Below, one piece after another: positions 25,981-34,990 of a stretch of DNA of 64,000 nt. The position numbers and the translations under genes were made by a program. How positions within the stretch are numbered: the stretch's first letter is position 1; each line of letters starts with the position of its first letter. The notes beneath the pieces were generated by a model, which searched no databases, was not told the DNA's origin, and saw only the letters and a list, made by a program, of their open reading frames with translations. Origin of the DNA: Ignisphaera aggregans DSM 17230 (GTDB taxonomy: Archaea > Thermoproteota > Thermoprotei_A > Sulfolobales > Ignisphaeraceae); assembly GCA_000145985.1 (NCBI GenBank), contig CP002098.1:310001-374000 (forward strand), given 5' to 3'.

Positions 25981-27102
25981 ATGGGTTTTAGGGATAAGAT
26001 ATTAATTCCAAATATATTATCTATTGATGGATGGAAGAAGTATCTTAGTGTAGATATACTTAGGGTTTATGGCTATATACAGAGGCTTAAAGAGATATAT
26101 AATGGGTTGAGAAGCTCTTATGAGTCTGTAAGGTCTAAGAAGATTGTTATGGGGGTTGTAGGGAAGGATACTATTGGTTATTGGAGAGATATTCAGTATG
26201 TATTTAAGGACTTCTTTGGTATTGAGTGTAGTGGGTGTGAAGAGGCTGTGAAGAGAATAGCTATGGGGATCCCCCTCGAAAATGTTGTTGATAGTGTTAA
26301 GCTAGTGTTTAGAGATTCAAAGCTTATTCAAGACCTAGACTCTATATACAATATATTGAATAGAATTTTAAGCACTATAGTAGATGTTAGGAATGGGGAT
26401 AGAATATCAATTGAAGACTATCTTAATAGATTATCAGGTAATCCTCTCTATATATTTGATATACTTCGAGGCTTCTATTCAACAATGGTAAATCTTCTAC
26501 CTCTCTACAATGAATATACACTATTCTTAGAGATAACAAGGTTCATCCCTATGAAACTCTATAATATTTTCTTTAAAGGATTTGATTTTAATATTCTTAA
26601 AAAGATTGGTATAGTATATAGAAGTATTGATGTTTGTAAAGATCAGGAGTATATGGCTGTGGTTCACGAGGCTCATAGTGTAGGTAGTAGTATCAATGTA
26701 TTGGTTGATGAGATTTATAGATATATAGATCTTTCAAGAAAGAATTTAAAAATAAAGATGATTAAACTATATGATGAAAGAGCTATATTTGTAGAGAGTA
26801 TGAGTAAATTTATTGATGATATATATGAGTTTCTAGATATTAAAAACATTGATAAATTCTATAATGATTTGGATAGATATTCCCATAGAAAATTTATCAA
26901 AGCTGGATATAGCTATTTAGAATCAAAAATAAGAATTGATATGGAGACAGATTATGTAGCTTTAGGCGAAAGTAGATATAAATGTGAGCAGTTTATGGAC
27001 ATGTTATCACCTTATATAATCCTTGGACTAGGCTGGATAGATTCTATAAATAGGAAGAACCATCTTATTGAGGGGATTCTCCATATATATACTAGGAGGT
27101 AG
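25981..27102 (+). CDS. Unrecognised 373-residue helical protein
   Basis: A full open frame with ATG 25981. The protein is mostly alpha-helical with many Tyr, Ile and Asp residues and no membrane segment. A short Cys pair, GIECSGCEEAV, occurs near residue 80 and another Cys in VCKDQEY. No known domain could be recognised. The helical layout with an Asp/Arg-rich second half is not enough to name a family. It stands alone. Codon use looks like that of its neighbours, so it is probably a real gene. Confidence 0.6.
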   Translation: MGFRDKILIPNILSIDGWKKYLSVDILRVYGYIQRLKEIYNGLRSSYESVRSKKIVMGVVGKDTIGYWRDIQYVFKDFFGIECSGCEEAVKRIAMGIPLENVVDSVKLVFRDSKLIQDLDSIYNILNRILSTIVDVRNGDRISIEDYLNRLSGNPLYIFDILRGFYSTMVNLLPLYNEYTLFLEITRFIPMKLYNIFFKGFDFNILKKIGIVYRSIDVCKDQEYMAVVHEAHSVGSSINVLVDEIYRYIDLSRKNLKIKMIKLYDERAIFVESMSKFIDDIYEFLDIKNIDKFYNDLDRYSHRKFIKAGYSYLESKIRIDMETDYVALGESRYKCEQFMDMLSPYIILGLGWIDSINRKNHLIEGILHIYTRR

Positions 27103-27142
27103 TATTTTGTTGGAAAAACTCTGTATAAACTAAAAGTAATTG

Positions 27143-28369
27143 CTATTTATACATTAATTCATCTATGAATTCCTTGAATCTCTCTATACCTTTTTCAATA
27201 AGCTTAATATTGAGTGAAAAGCTTAGCCGAAGGAAATTTCTACCTGCTTTATCGGGGAAGGCTGTACCTGGAAGTACTACCACATATTTTTTCTCTAGTA
27301 GTTGTTCAGCAAAGGAATCTACATCTATATTAAGGTTTGACAGTATTTTTTCTATTGATGGAAATAGATAGAATGTTGCTTTACTAGGCCAAACCTCTAC
27401 TCCTCTAATCTCCCTAAGTTTTGTTACCATATAATCTCTTCTCTTTCTAAACAAATTAATCATTTCTTTAACTGGCTCCCACGGACCTTTAAGAGCTATA
27501 ACACCTGCTTTCTGTACAAATGAGGTGGGACATGACCATATATTTACAGCTAGATTTGATAGTTTTGCTATTACCTCTTCTCTAGCGACAAGATATCCTA
27601 ATCTCCATCCGGTCATTGAAAATGTTTTTGAGAATCCATTTACATATAGTAGATAGTCTCTCCATTCAGAGAAGCTTATAGTTGATGTAAATTGTGTTTC
27701 TTCGAGAATGAAATTATCATAGATTTCATCTGCAAGTATTATTACCCCATATGATTTTGCTATCTCAAATAACCTTTCTATATCCCTAGGTGGTACTACA
27801 GCTCCTGTAGGATTATGTGGATTATTAAGAATTATCATCTTTGTTCTATTTGTAATGCTATTCTCTAGAGACTCTAAATCTAGTCTAAATCCCTCTTCAC
27901 TACCCATCCATATCATTGGTACATATCTCGGTATAGCACCAATAAACTTAGCTATCTCTGTATAGGGAGGATATGAAGGCTCAATAACTATAACTTCATC
28001 TCCAGGATCTAGAAAGGATATCATCGCTAAATATATTGCTGATAAAGCTCCAGGAGTTATAATGATCTCAGAAGTCTTTACATCTGAACCATATCTAGTA
28101 TTAAGATATTCTGCTACAGCTTCCCTCAACTCTAAGATTCCTACACTCTCTGTATATCCTGTAAATCCATTATCAAGAGCTCTTTTCGCCTCTTCAACAA
28201 TATGTTTTGGTGTAGGAATATCTGGTTGTCCTATACCAAAATTTATTACCTCTATACCCTTTCTAGAATACTCCTTTGCTCTAGCCAAATATGTGAAACT
28301 CTTTCTACCTGAAATACCTTTAATAGACTCTCTATATCTTAGTGTAGGTGGTTCCAAAAATAATCCCAA
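27143..28369 (-). CDS. PLP-dependent aminotransferase, class I/II (aspartate aminotransferase-like)
   Basis: 408 residues, full length for fold-type I aminotransferases. INFGIGQPDIPTPKHIVEEA, ILNNPHNPTGAVVP (substrate Asn), IILADEIYDNF (PLP Asp/Tyr) and NGFSKTFSMTGWRLGYL (Schiff-base Lys and phosphate Arg) are all present, and the C-terminal NFLRLSFS contains the carboxylate Arg. It could be an aspartate, aromatic or alanine aminotransferase. Methanofuran biosynthesis uses an enzyme of this class (MfnC), and the gene lies close to the formylmethanofuran dehydrogenase-like operon, but nothing in the sequence proves that role. The TATA box ATTTTTAAATTT is about 25 nt upstream. Confidence 0.88.
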   Translation of the reverse strand: MGLFLEPPTLRYRESIKGISGRKSFTYLARAKEYSRKGIEVINFGIGQPDIPTPKHIVEEAKRALDNGFTGYTESVGILELREAVAEYLNTRYGSDVKTSEIIITPGALSAIYLAMISFLDPGDEVIVIEPSYPPYTEIAKFIGAIPRYVPMIWMGSEEGFRLDLESLENSITNRTKMIILNNPHNPTGAVVPPRDIERLFEIAKSYGVIILADEIYDNFILEETQFTSTISFSEWRDYLLYVNGFSKTFSMTGWRLGYLVAREEVIAKLSNLAVNIWSCPTSFVQKAGVIALKGPWEPVKEMINLFRKRRDYMVTKLREIRGVEVWPSKATFYLFPSIEKILSNLNIDVDSFAEQLLEKKYVVVLPGTAFPDKAGRNFLRLSFSLNIKLIEKGIERFKEFIDELMYK

Positions 28370-28434
28370 TAGCAGAATCGTCTTAGTTGAAATTTAAAAA
28401 TATTTGTCAACAAAAAGAATAGCAGTGTAATACT

Positions 28435-29067
28435 ATGGAGAAATGTATAAGTATAGCTATTCTAGCTGGTGGAGAGGGTCAAAGGCTTGGAGGCATATTT
28501 AAACCACTTTTAGATATATGTAATGAGCCTATGATAAAAAGAATAATTAGAAATATAGAGGGTATAGGATATGAAGTTCTAATATCTGTTAGAAATAGTG
28601 AACAGATAAATCTGTTAAAAAATGTAATAGAATACAATGTTAGATATATAGTTGATAGAGGAACATATAGGAATGGCATATTAAGAGCTTTATATAGTAT
28701 ATCTCAAGAAGCAAATTGTAATACCATAGCTATTCTACCATGTGATACACCTTTTATTAGAAGGGAAACCATAGTCAATCTCTTAAAAAGCCATAGAGAT
28801 GAATGCGATGTATCAATACCCGTATGGCCAAATGGATATATAGAGCCTATAGTTGGTGTATATAATAGGAATTCTCTTCTTAGAGTATTGGAATATACAC
28901 CTAGAGACAATATCATAGCTGTAAGAGATTTGTATAGATATATGCATAGTGTATGTTATATCGATATATATTCAATATCTAGTAATCCAGATAAAGAATT
29001 CTTAAATATAAATACAAATGGAGATATTGCTAAAGCTCAGACACTATGTCAAGATTTCTCGCTATAG
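28435..29067 (+). CDS. MobA-like molybdenum cofactor nucleotidyltransferase
   Basis: 210 residues, a single NTP-transferase domain. AILAGGEGQRLGGIFKPLLD is the signature LxGGxSxRxGxxK, slightly modified. NTIAILPCDTPFIRRETI has the metal-binding Asp, and GYIEPIVGVYNR follows. It resembles MobA, which adds GMP to molybdopterin to form the dinucleotide cofactor needed by formylmethanofuran dehydrogenase-type enzymes. Its end overlaps the convergent fwdC-like gene by 19 bp, which supports a cofactor role. Another nucleotidyltransferase specificity remains possible. Confidence 0.75.
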   Translation: MEKCISIAILAGGEGQRLGGIFKPLLDICNEPMIKRIIRNIEGIGYEVLISVRNSEQINLLKNVIEYNVRYIVDRGTYRNGILRALYSISQEANCNTIAILPCDTPFIRRETIVNLLKSHRDECDVSIPVWPNGYIEPIVGVYNRNSLLRVLEYTPRDNIIAVRDLYRYMHSVCYIDIYSISSNPDKEFLNINTNGDIAKAQTLCQDFSL

Positions 29068-29873
29068 AAAATAATGATCTTTCCAAGACCATTAATAAGT
29101 ATATCTCCAATAAGAACAGCACTATTTGTTGAATTATCATTTGTGCAAGGATTGTATATATCAATGCTATTAGTATTCGATGCTATGAATCCTGGGGCAA
29201 TAAGTTCAACCCCCCTACAAACTATGATCGTGCCATTCACCATTTCGATACCTGGATAAATACCACTAGAACCTTTTACAACTATAGTTCCTCCACGATT
29301 CTCCATACCTATAAAATCACCGGCATCACCATGTATCTCTATATATCCATTTCTCATACCATATCCGATATACGATCCTACAGATCCATAAACAATTATT
29401 CTACCCCCAGACATACCACTACCATTGCTAAAGAACGTTCTTCCACCAATAAAATCCTCGCCATTGCCATATACATAGATATTACCACCACTCATCTCCG
29501 CTCCTAGCCACTTACCGGTATTCCCTTTAACTACTATCGAACCTCCAGACATTTTGTATCCTGTGAGAGGACCTACATCACCATCTACAACTATATTTCC
29601 TCTACTCATCATATAGCCGACATACCAAAGCTTTCTAGTGCCATGGCCACGGAAAATAATTGTAATTCTATCAGCATCTCTAGGAGCTTTTGAATATCCA
29701 TCTACATCAAAAATCTCCTCTATCACAATCTTTCTACTGCCATAGAGTATCTGCATATTTCGAATCTCATTAATATTTTTACCAGCTATATCCTCTGGTC
29801 TAATACTACTGACATTGATTGGCACCTTAGGAAGATGTTTTAAAGAGAATGTATATGTATAGCTATCCACCAT
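29049..29873 (-). CDS. fwdC: Formylmethanofuran dehydrogenase subunit C-like protein
   Basis: 274 residues, the usual FwdC/FmdC size. From about residue 75 the protein is a right-handed beta-helix of GxxM/GxxxG repeats: GYMMSRGNIVVDGDVG, GYKMSGGSIVVKGNTG, GAEMSGGNIYVYGNG, SGMSGGRIIVYGSVG, GYGMRNGYIEIHGDAG. This GXGXG fold also occurs in glutamate synthase, but the SGG-IVV-GD repeat with ADRITIIFRGHGTRK upstream is typical of FwdC. FwdC scaffolds the FwdB catalytic subunit. It begins 11 bp inside the end of the fused FwdD-FwdB gene. No FwdA amidohydrolase gene is in the window. Confidence 0.88.
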   Translation of the reverse strand: MVDSYTYTFSLKHLPKVPINVSSIRPEDIAGKNINEIRNMQILYGSRKIVIEEIFDVDGYSKAPRDADRITIIFRGHGTRKLWYVGYMMSRGNIVVDGDVGPLTGYKMSGGSIVVKGNTGKWLGAEMSGGNIYVYGNGEDFIGGRTFFSNGSGMSGGRIIVYGSVGSYIGYGMRNGYIEIHGDAGDFIGMENRGGTIVVKGSSGIYPGIEMVNGTIIVCRGVELIAPGFIASNTNSIDIYNPCTNDNSTNSAVLIGDILINGLGKIIIFYSEKS

Positions 29874-31575
29874 GTTTTCTCTCCCTAATTCTATCCAGTA
29901 ACAATCTTAGTATCTCTACATCACACCTTATATCTTTTTGTGGATCTACTACTTTCTTCAACTCTATAACCACTTCATCAAGTCTATATGCTGTCCCTCC
30001 ACATTCTATTCCTGTTATACCTGTAGGAATAACTATATCTGATAATGATGCTGTTAAACTCCATCTACCGTCTATCGTTATTATAGGTATTCTCAACAAA
30101 TTCTCTACAGCTTTCTTAGGCAAATGGGCTACAGGGTCACTACCGATTATAAGAGCCGCATCAACATTCCCATTAGTAAGCAGATCAACAGCTGTAGTAA
30201 CACCGGGGAACATACTGGGAATTCCACTAGAGAAATCAACGCCAAAGGGATAACCAGTAGCTTCTCTCAAAATAACATTTGTACCTGTAACATTATAACG
30301 TCCTCTCAGTGGTAATAAAGACCATTTCCCATATCTATTAAGCTCTTTTACAAGATTTAACAATTCTACTATATTTGCAAAACTAGCCCTAGTCATAGTT
30401 AGACCCATACCTATGAAGAAAACACCTCTCTTCGCATTCCTCAACACATCTACAAGACTATATACTGTATCTATTGGTAAGCCCGCCACCTCCTTATCCT
30501 CAATCTCAAATCCTTTCAATATTAATCTAATACTCCTTATCAACTCTATATCTCTACCAGGTCTAATAACTATAGCCATATGAGAATATCGTAAGGTCTC
30601 TGTATATCTCACATCTATAGCTATAATTCTCTTCTTGCTATTGATATAAGATGTAAATAGCTTTATATGCGCCTCTAAAGGATTTGCACCCCATATAACA
30701 ACAGTATCTACATCCTTTACATCCTCTAATGTTATTCGAGGTACATCTATATGAGATAAACCTAGAACTGTAGGTCCATGACATACAGATGCTGTTGAAT
30801 CTATTGCCGCTCCCAGAACCTTAGCTAGTTCTACAAGAATCTCAATAGCTTCATTACATATATTAGAAAGTCCATAGATTAATGGATGTTTTGCATTAGT
30901 TAATATCTCTACAGCTCTCTCTATAGCTACATCGAAATCTACCTCAATGAAAGATCCATTGTAATCTCTTATCAAAGGACTTAGAATTCTATTCCTATGA
31001 TAGTTAACAAATTTTGATACTCCTATGCTACACCCATTAACAACACTAACTATACTATCACCTTTAACCTCAATAACAAGATCATTACATGCCAATCCAC
31101 AGAAACTACACGTCACATGACTTAACCTTTTAACATTAACACCATCTCCAGTGCTACCATTATTCCTCACACCATATTGAAAAAGAGTTTCCCCATTAAA
31201 ATTAATTAAATCGGATAACTGTGTCGGATTTTCATCAGTATTTTCAATATATACTTCAAGAGATTTAAATTGGGGTATCCCAATAGAAGTTTTTGATGGA
31301 ATTATACTATTTATCCATGGGCCCATAGGAATGAAAATAATGCCTCTAGGTAGAGAATAATCTTCCTTAATCGGAAGAACTATAGATCCCTCGCTCGATA
31401 TAATCTTTATTTTATATCTCAATCCTAATTCTTGTATATCAATAGGATTGAGATATGCTACTGCAACACTATCTCGATACTCAGAGCTAAATTTACCTAG
31501 AGCTTCCATTGATACTCCTTGGGATCTTGTCCTACCGGTTATAAGTATAAATCTATGTCTCTCATGGAAGTACAT
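29863..31575 (-). CDS. Fused formylmethanofuran dehydrogenase subunits D and B-like protein
   Basis: 570 residues. The first roughly 105 residues (FILITGRTRSQGVSMEALG, VAYLNPIDIQELGL, GSIVLPI, GIIFIPMGPWINSII) form an FwdD-type molybdopterin-dinucleotide-binding domain. From about residue 150 comes FwdB: THVTC-type VTCSFCGLACNDLVIEVKG (4Fe-4S ligands), a fourth Cys in VVNGCSIGV, and PLIYGLSNICNEAIEIL, where the Cys aligns with the tungsten/molybdenum ligand. ASVCHGPTVLGLSH and NPLEAHIKLF follow. It would interconvert CO2 and a formyl or formate group using a Mo/W-bisMGD centre. The expected start at ATG 31575 has a short leader. Confidence 0.85.
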   Translation of the reverse strand: MYFHERHRFILITGRTRSQGVSMEALGKFSSEYRDSVAVAYLNPIDIQELGLRYKIKIISSEGSIVLPIKEDYSLPRGIIFIPMGPWINSIIPSKTSIGIPQFKSLEVYIENTDENPTQLSDLINFNGETLFQYGVRNNGSTGDGVNVKRLSHVTCSFCGLACNDLVIEVKGDSIVSVVNGCSIGVSKFVNYHRNRILSPLIRDYNGSFIEVDFDVAIERAVEILTNAKHPLIYGLSNICNEAIEILVELAKVLGAAIDSTASVCHGPTVLGLSHIDVPRITLEDVKDVDTVVIWGANPLEAHIKLFTSYINSKKRIIAIDVRYTETLRYSHMAIVIRPGRDIELIRSIRLILKGFEIEDKEVAGLPIDTVYSLVDVLRNAKRGVFFIGMGLTMTRASFANIVELLNLVKELNRYGKWSLLPLRGRYNVTGTNVILREATGYPFGVDFSSGIPSMFPGVTTAVDLLTNGNVDAALIIGSDPVAHLPKKAVENLLRIPIITIDGRWSLTASLSDIVIPTGITGIECGGTAYRLDEVVIELKKVVDPQKDIRCDVEILRLLLDRIRERKHGG

Positions 31576-31587
31576 TATACAAATGCC

Positions 31588-31623
31588 TAGTAGTTAACTA
31601 CTAAACACAAACTTTATAAATAT
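31588..31623 (-). promoter_or_regulatory. Promoter and 16-bp palindromic operator of the fwdDB-fwdC operon
   Basis: The minus-strand TATA box ATATTTATAAAGT (31611-31623) lies about 26 nt before an exact palindrome, TAGTAGTTAACTACTA (31588-31603). The palindrome therefore covers the predicted transcription start, and the ORF begins 12 nt later. This is a typical repressor-site position. The palindrome and box are seen directly; the repressor is unknown. Confidence 0.6.
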
Positions 31624-31700
31624 ACAGTTTACACAAATATTGATTAAACAATTATACATATACATAAATGTTGTAAATTGGGCTAGACCTTTAAACTTTT

Positions 31701-32093
31701 CTATTTTATTTCCTTAAATATATCAGAAAGAGGAATACATTTCTTCCTAAAGAAACTTTTGTGTTCTGATCTAAGTATGGCAATAATATCTGTATCATCA
31801 ATTTCTTCTTGATACATTAATTCAATTCTATATCTAGCTATCCATTCATCTGTAACATTATTAACGATGTATATTGTAGAAACACAGAGAACATCTGATT
31901 TGCCAAACTCCTTGGCCTTCTCACTAATAAGTTTCTTCAGTGAAGCACTATTGCTACATACATAGAAGCTTCCTCTATTTAATTCAACAAATGTATAGGG
32001 ATTTAATCCTATTATAATTACCGGTTCCTTAAGTCTTGAGAAACCAAGCTTCTTCAGTATTTCAGAAACAGTTTCTATCTCTACACAACTCAT
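31701..32093 (-). CDS. Unrecognised 130-residue protein upstream of the formylmethanofuran dehydrogenase-like operon
   Basis: An open frame with ATG at 32093. The sequence is mixed alpha-beta (PVIIIGLNPYTFVELNRG, then a SASLKKLISEKAKEFG helix, VLCVSTIYIVNN and DDTDIIAILRSEH), soluble, with four Cys that do not form a clear Fe-S motif. No family was recognised. It is 125 bp before the fwdDB start, same strand, separated by that operon's own promoter, so functional linkage is only suggestive. Confidence 0.55.
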   Translation of the reverse strand: MSCVEIETVSEILKKLGFSRLKEPVIIIGLNPYTFVELNRGSFYVCSNSASLKKLISEKAKEFGKSDVLCVSTIYIVNNVTDEWIARYRIELMYQEEIDDTDIIAILRSEHKSFFRKKCIPLSDIFKEIK

Positions 32094-32230
32094 TTCATAT
32101 CAACGATAGTAACATTCTCTCTAAATTACTACTTACTTACCAGGAATATAAAGTATATATGATATGCTGTAAAACAGAAAATAATTGATGTATACATTAG
32201 CCTTATATATCCGTATTACTAAGTTATATA

Positions 32231-33007
32231 ATGGTAGTCTCATATATGTGGATTGGGAGTATGGATAGTGATAGGGTTATAGGTGTTATACTTGCTGGTG
32301 GAGAAGGCTCTAGATTTAGACCGTATACAGATATGATTCCAAAGCCTATGATTCCTATAGGTATTGAGGAGAAGCCTATTTTAGAACATATTGTTTGTTG
32401 GTTAAAGAGATTCAATATAAATCGTTTTGTCTTTCTAGTTGGATATAAATGGAAACAGATAAGAAATTATTTTGGTAATGGGGAGAGATTTGGTGTTTCT
32501 ATTAGATATAGTGTTGATAGTGATGAGTATAGAGGTACTGGTGGAGCTCTTCTCAATGCATATAAGAAAAATATGTTTGATACCGATATACTACTTATAT
32601 GGTATGGCGATATAATTGCTCAATTAGATGTAAAAGATCTTATTAAGAAACACATAGAGTCTAATTCAGATGCTGTAATAGCACTTGCAGATAGATATCA
32701 AGTTCCTGTGGGGGTTGCAGAGGTAGTTGCTGATAGGGTAACGAATATAGTTGAAAAGCCTTGGCTAAATATCTATGTATCTATAGCTATTCTTACCCTA
32801 GATCCCAAGGTTTTAAGCAATGTAGAGGAGTATTTAGGGAAAAGCTTTGATATTATGGGAGACCTCATACCATGGATGCTAAAGAGAAACTATAAGGTTA
32901 GTGCATATATCTATAGAGGTCCGTGGTATGATATAGGAAGTTTTGAAAGATATAAAAAAATTGATTGTGATCTAATTAAGGGGTTTCTCGAGGGATGTTC
33001 TTATTGA
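32231..33007 (+). CDS. Sugar-1-phosphate nucleotidyltransferase
   Basis: 258 residues. GVILAGGEGSRFRPYTDMIP is the NTP-transferase signature, followed by KPMIPIGIEEKPILEHIV (second Lys), GTGGALLNAY, ILLIWYGDIIAQLD (metal Asp) and IVEKPWLNIYVSIAILTLDP. No hexapeptide left-handed beta-helix follows, so it is the short type acting on glucose- or mannose-1-phosphate to make nucleotide sugars for glycans. A TATA box (CTTATATATCC near 32201) puts the start close to ATG 32231. ATG 32261 is an alternative that leaves the signature intact. Confidence 0.85.
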   Translation: MVVSYMWIGSMDSDRVIGVILAGGEGSRFRPYTDMIPKPMIPIGIEEKPILEHIVCWLKRFNINRFVFLVGYKWKQIRNYFGNGERFGVSIRYSVDSDEYRGTGGALLNAYKKNMFDTDILLIWYGDIIAQLDVKDLIKKHIESNSDAVIALADRYQVPVGVAEVVADRVTNIVEKPWLNIYVSIAILTLDPKVLSNVEEYLGKSFDIMGDLIPWMLKRNYKVSAYIYRGPWYDIGSFERYKKIDCDLIKGFLEGCSY

Positions 33008-34171
33008 TTATAAAGCATATTTAACTATATCTTTTACTATATCCATGGTAACTTCAAATGGCGTATTTGAGTACATATACTTAAGTCTCTTGAATAGATA
33101 TTCAATGATTTTATCGAGATCCTTATCAGTAAAGCCATAATCACTTAGCCTTTCTTCAAATCCTATAGATCTTTGAAACTCTCTAACAGCTTCCTGAGCT
33201 TTTTCAGCATATGTAGATAATGGCTTTATCTCTGGATCTAGAAATCTTAATGCCTTAGCTGAGAGTTCAGGTACAGCTTTATGTACATAATACACCATTC
33301 TAGGTCCAGTTAATGCTAATCCACATGCATGTGGCAGCTTTGGCTCTAAACCACTTAATACATGTTCTATTGCATGGTTAATATGTGTAGAACCCATATC
33401 TATAGCGATACCAGCTAACATTGCTGCATACATCATATTTGTCCTTAGATCAAGGTTTCTAAGATCGTTAACAAGCTTCTGTAGATCTGAAGCTATAATG
33501 GATATTGATTCCTTTGCCATAGTCTCTATAAATGGATTTGATACTGTTGATGTAATAGCTTCATATGAATGATAGAATGCATCTAGAGATGTATAGATAG
33601 TCTGTTTCTTGTCAAGGGTAATAGTATATCTAGGATCATCAATAGAGATTTCAGGATATTTAATTGAGAGTCCATGTTTTTCCCTACTATCATCTAGGGT
33701 TACCACAGCATATCTATCTACCTCTGTCCCTGTCCCATGGGTAAGATTTATTGCTAGTAGTGGTAGAGCTCTTATAGGTTTTCTAGTACCAGTTACATAG
33801 TCCTTCACTCTACCTCCACTTAGAGCAATAACAGATGCTACCTTTGCAACATCTATAGGACTACCACCACCAATAGCAATAATTAGATCAACACCTTCAC
33901 TCCAAACAATCTGAGCTAATTCCTCTGCCTGACTTGCCCAAGGATTTGGAGTCACCTTATCATATACAATATAGCTTATCCCTATATCCTTCAACACCTT
34001 CTCAACATCGCTAAAAGCTCCTGAAACCCTACCTGAGGTTTTGCCCATTGCTATAAGCGCTCTTGAATAATGTTTAATACTATCTTTAACCTTATCAATA
34101 GCATTTACACCAAAGTATAAGGATGTAGAGGCATATCTCAATGTAAAATCCTTTTTCTGCAAGTTATTCAC
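33008..34171 (-). CDS. Iron-containing (group III) alcohol dehydrogenase
   Basis: 387 residues, full length. NAD-binding loop IAIGGGSPIDVAKVA, LAINLTHGTGTEVDRYAV, and all four usual metal ligands: Asp and His in TSLDAFYHSYEA, His in NHAIEHVLSG and His in LPHACGLAL. It likely oxidises or reduces a small alcohol, aldehyde or glycerol-like substrate with NAD(P). It is a paralogue of the enzyme at 61896-63056, clearly similar along the whole length (TPNP, IGGGS, LTHGTGxEVxRYAV). Its stop abuts the stop of the convergent nucleotidyltransferase gene. Confidence 0.9.
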   Translation of the reverse strand: MNNLQKKDFTLRYASTSLYFGVNAIDKVKDSIKHYSRALIAMGKTSGRVSGAFSDVEKVLKDIGISYIVYDKVTPNPWASQAEELAQIVWSEGVDLIIAIGGGSPIDVAKVASVIALSGGRVKDYVTGTRKPIRALPLLAINLTHGTGTEVDRYAVVTLDDSREKHGLSIKYPEISIDDPRYTITLDKKQTIYTSLDAFYHSYEAITSTVSNPFIETMAKESISIIASDLQKLVNDLRNLDLRTNMMYAAMLAGIAIDMGSTHINHAIEHVLSGLEPKLPHACGLALTGPRMVYYVHKAVPELSAKALRFLDPEIKPLSTYAEKAQEAVREFQRSIGFEERLSDYGFTDKDLDKIIEYLFKRLKYMYSNTPFEVTMDIVKDIVKYAL

Positions 34172-34276
34172 AAGATATTTATGCTAGTTATAAAATTTAA
34201 CCCTTACTAATATAACACTACTAAATGATACTACAATTATTACATTAATTATTAAAATTTGTTATAGCAGACTATC

Positions 34277-34985
34277 TTAATTAAGGTATTAATATCTATT
34301 GTTAATCTAAGGGAAGTAGATATTATTATGCATACTAGGGTAGATATAGTGGATATAAAAGATCCTTCTAGGGAGTCTTGGTATACCAAATATTGGTATT
34401 CTTATAGATATAGCTACAAAGATATGTAATACATAATGAATGTAGTGCTGCACTAGGTGATAGTACTGACTTCAATCCTTTAATATCGTATACTGCCTTT
34501 GTCATTTCATCAATAGGTTTAAACTATGTTAAAGCAGGTCTTGGGGTTGGGGATAATTATACTGCTATAGAAATTGGGAGAAGCATTATTGAAGGTATAT
34601 CTCTATCTTCTAGGAAGAGTAAAGTGGTATTAGTAAGTTATGCTGATTATTTAAGAATGAATTCAATTGATCCTATATCTGTTGCCGAAATAGCATATAG
34701 AGTTGGAGCTAATGGTGTTATGATTGATACTAGAATAAAAGATGAGGAAAATGTATTTCTAAAGAAATTTGTTTCTCTAGCTAAAAATATAATCCTATTA
34801 CAGCTATTGCTGGAGGTTTGGGTGTTGAACACATATGTAGAGCTATAGAAATAGGATTTGATGTAATAGGTTTTAGGGGTAGCAGGCAATGATGATAGAA
34901 TGGGTATCTCTAAAGATAGAATAGATAGAATTATTAATGAGGTAAAGCCTGTAATAAATAGAACTGATATAGATAGAATTCTGAG
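34277..34985 (+). pseudogene. mfnB: Relic of mfnB, the (5-formylfuran-3-yl)methyl phosphate synthase of methanofuran biosynthesis
   Basis: Frame pieces assemble into the UPF0264/MfnB family. KVLISIVNLREVDIIMHTRV runs into DIVDIKDPSRES, then frameshifts to LGIPNIGI; ECSAALGDSTDFNP, LNYVKAGLGVGDNYTAIEIG, KVVLVSYADYLRMNSIDPIS, VAEIAYRVGANGVMIDTRI-KD, and after another frameshift ITAIAGGLGVEHICRAIEIG then FDVIGFRG. Methanogen MfnB has the same order (DIVDVKNP-EGSLGA, SATIGD, KVGLYG, AGYADAYR, DPL, MLDTAIKDG, LAGSI, DIVGVRG). At least three frameshifts and two stops show it is dead. The longest open piece, 34624-34848, is not a separate gene. Confidence 0.75.
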
Positions 34986-34990
34986 ATATT

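Noticed and set aside
28435-28679. Antisense frames inside the MobA-like gene
   Set aside because: The plus-strand frame has the full nucleotidyltransferase signature; the minus frames have no motif.
34624-34848. An apparently intact 74-residue frame (VLVSYADYLRMNSIDP...)
   Set aside because: It is the middle part of the mfnB relic; homologous sequence continues on both sides in other frames.
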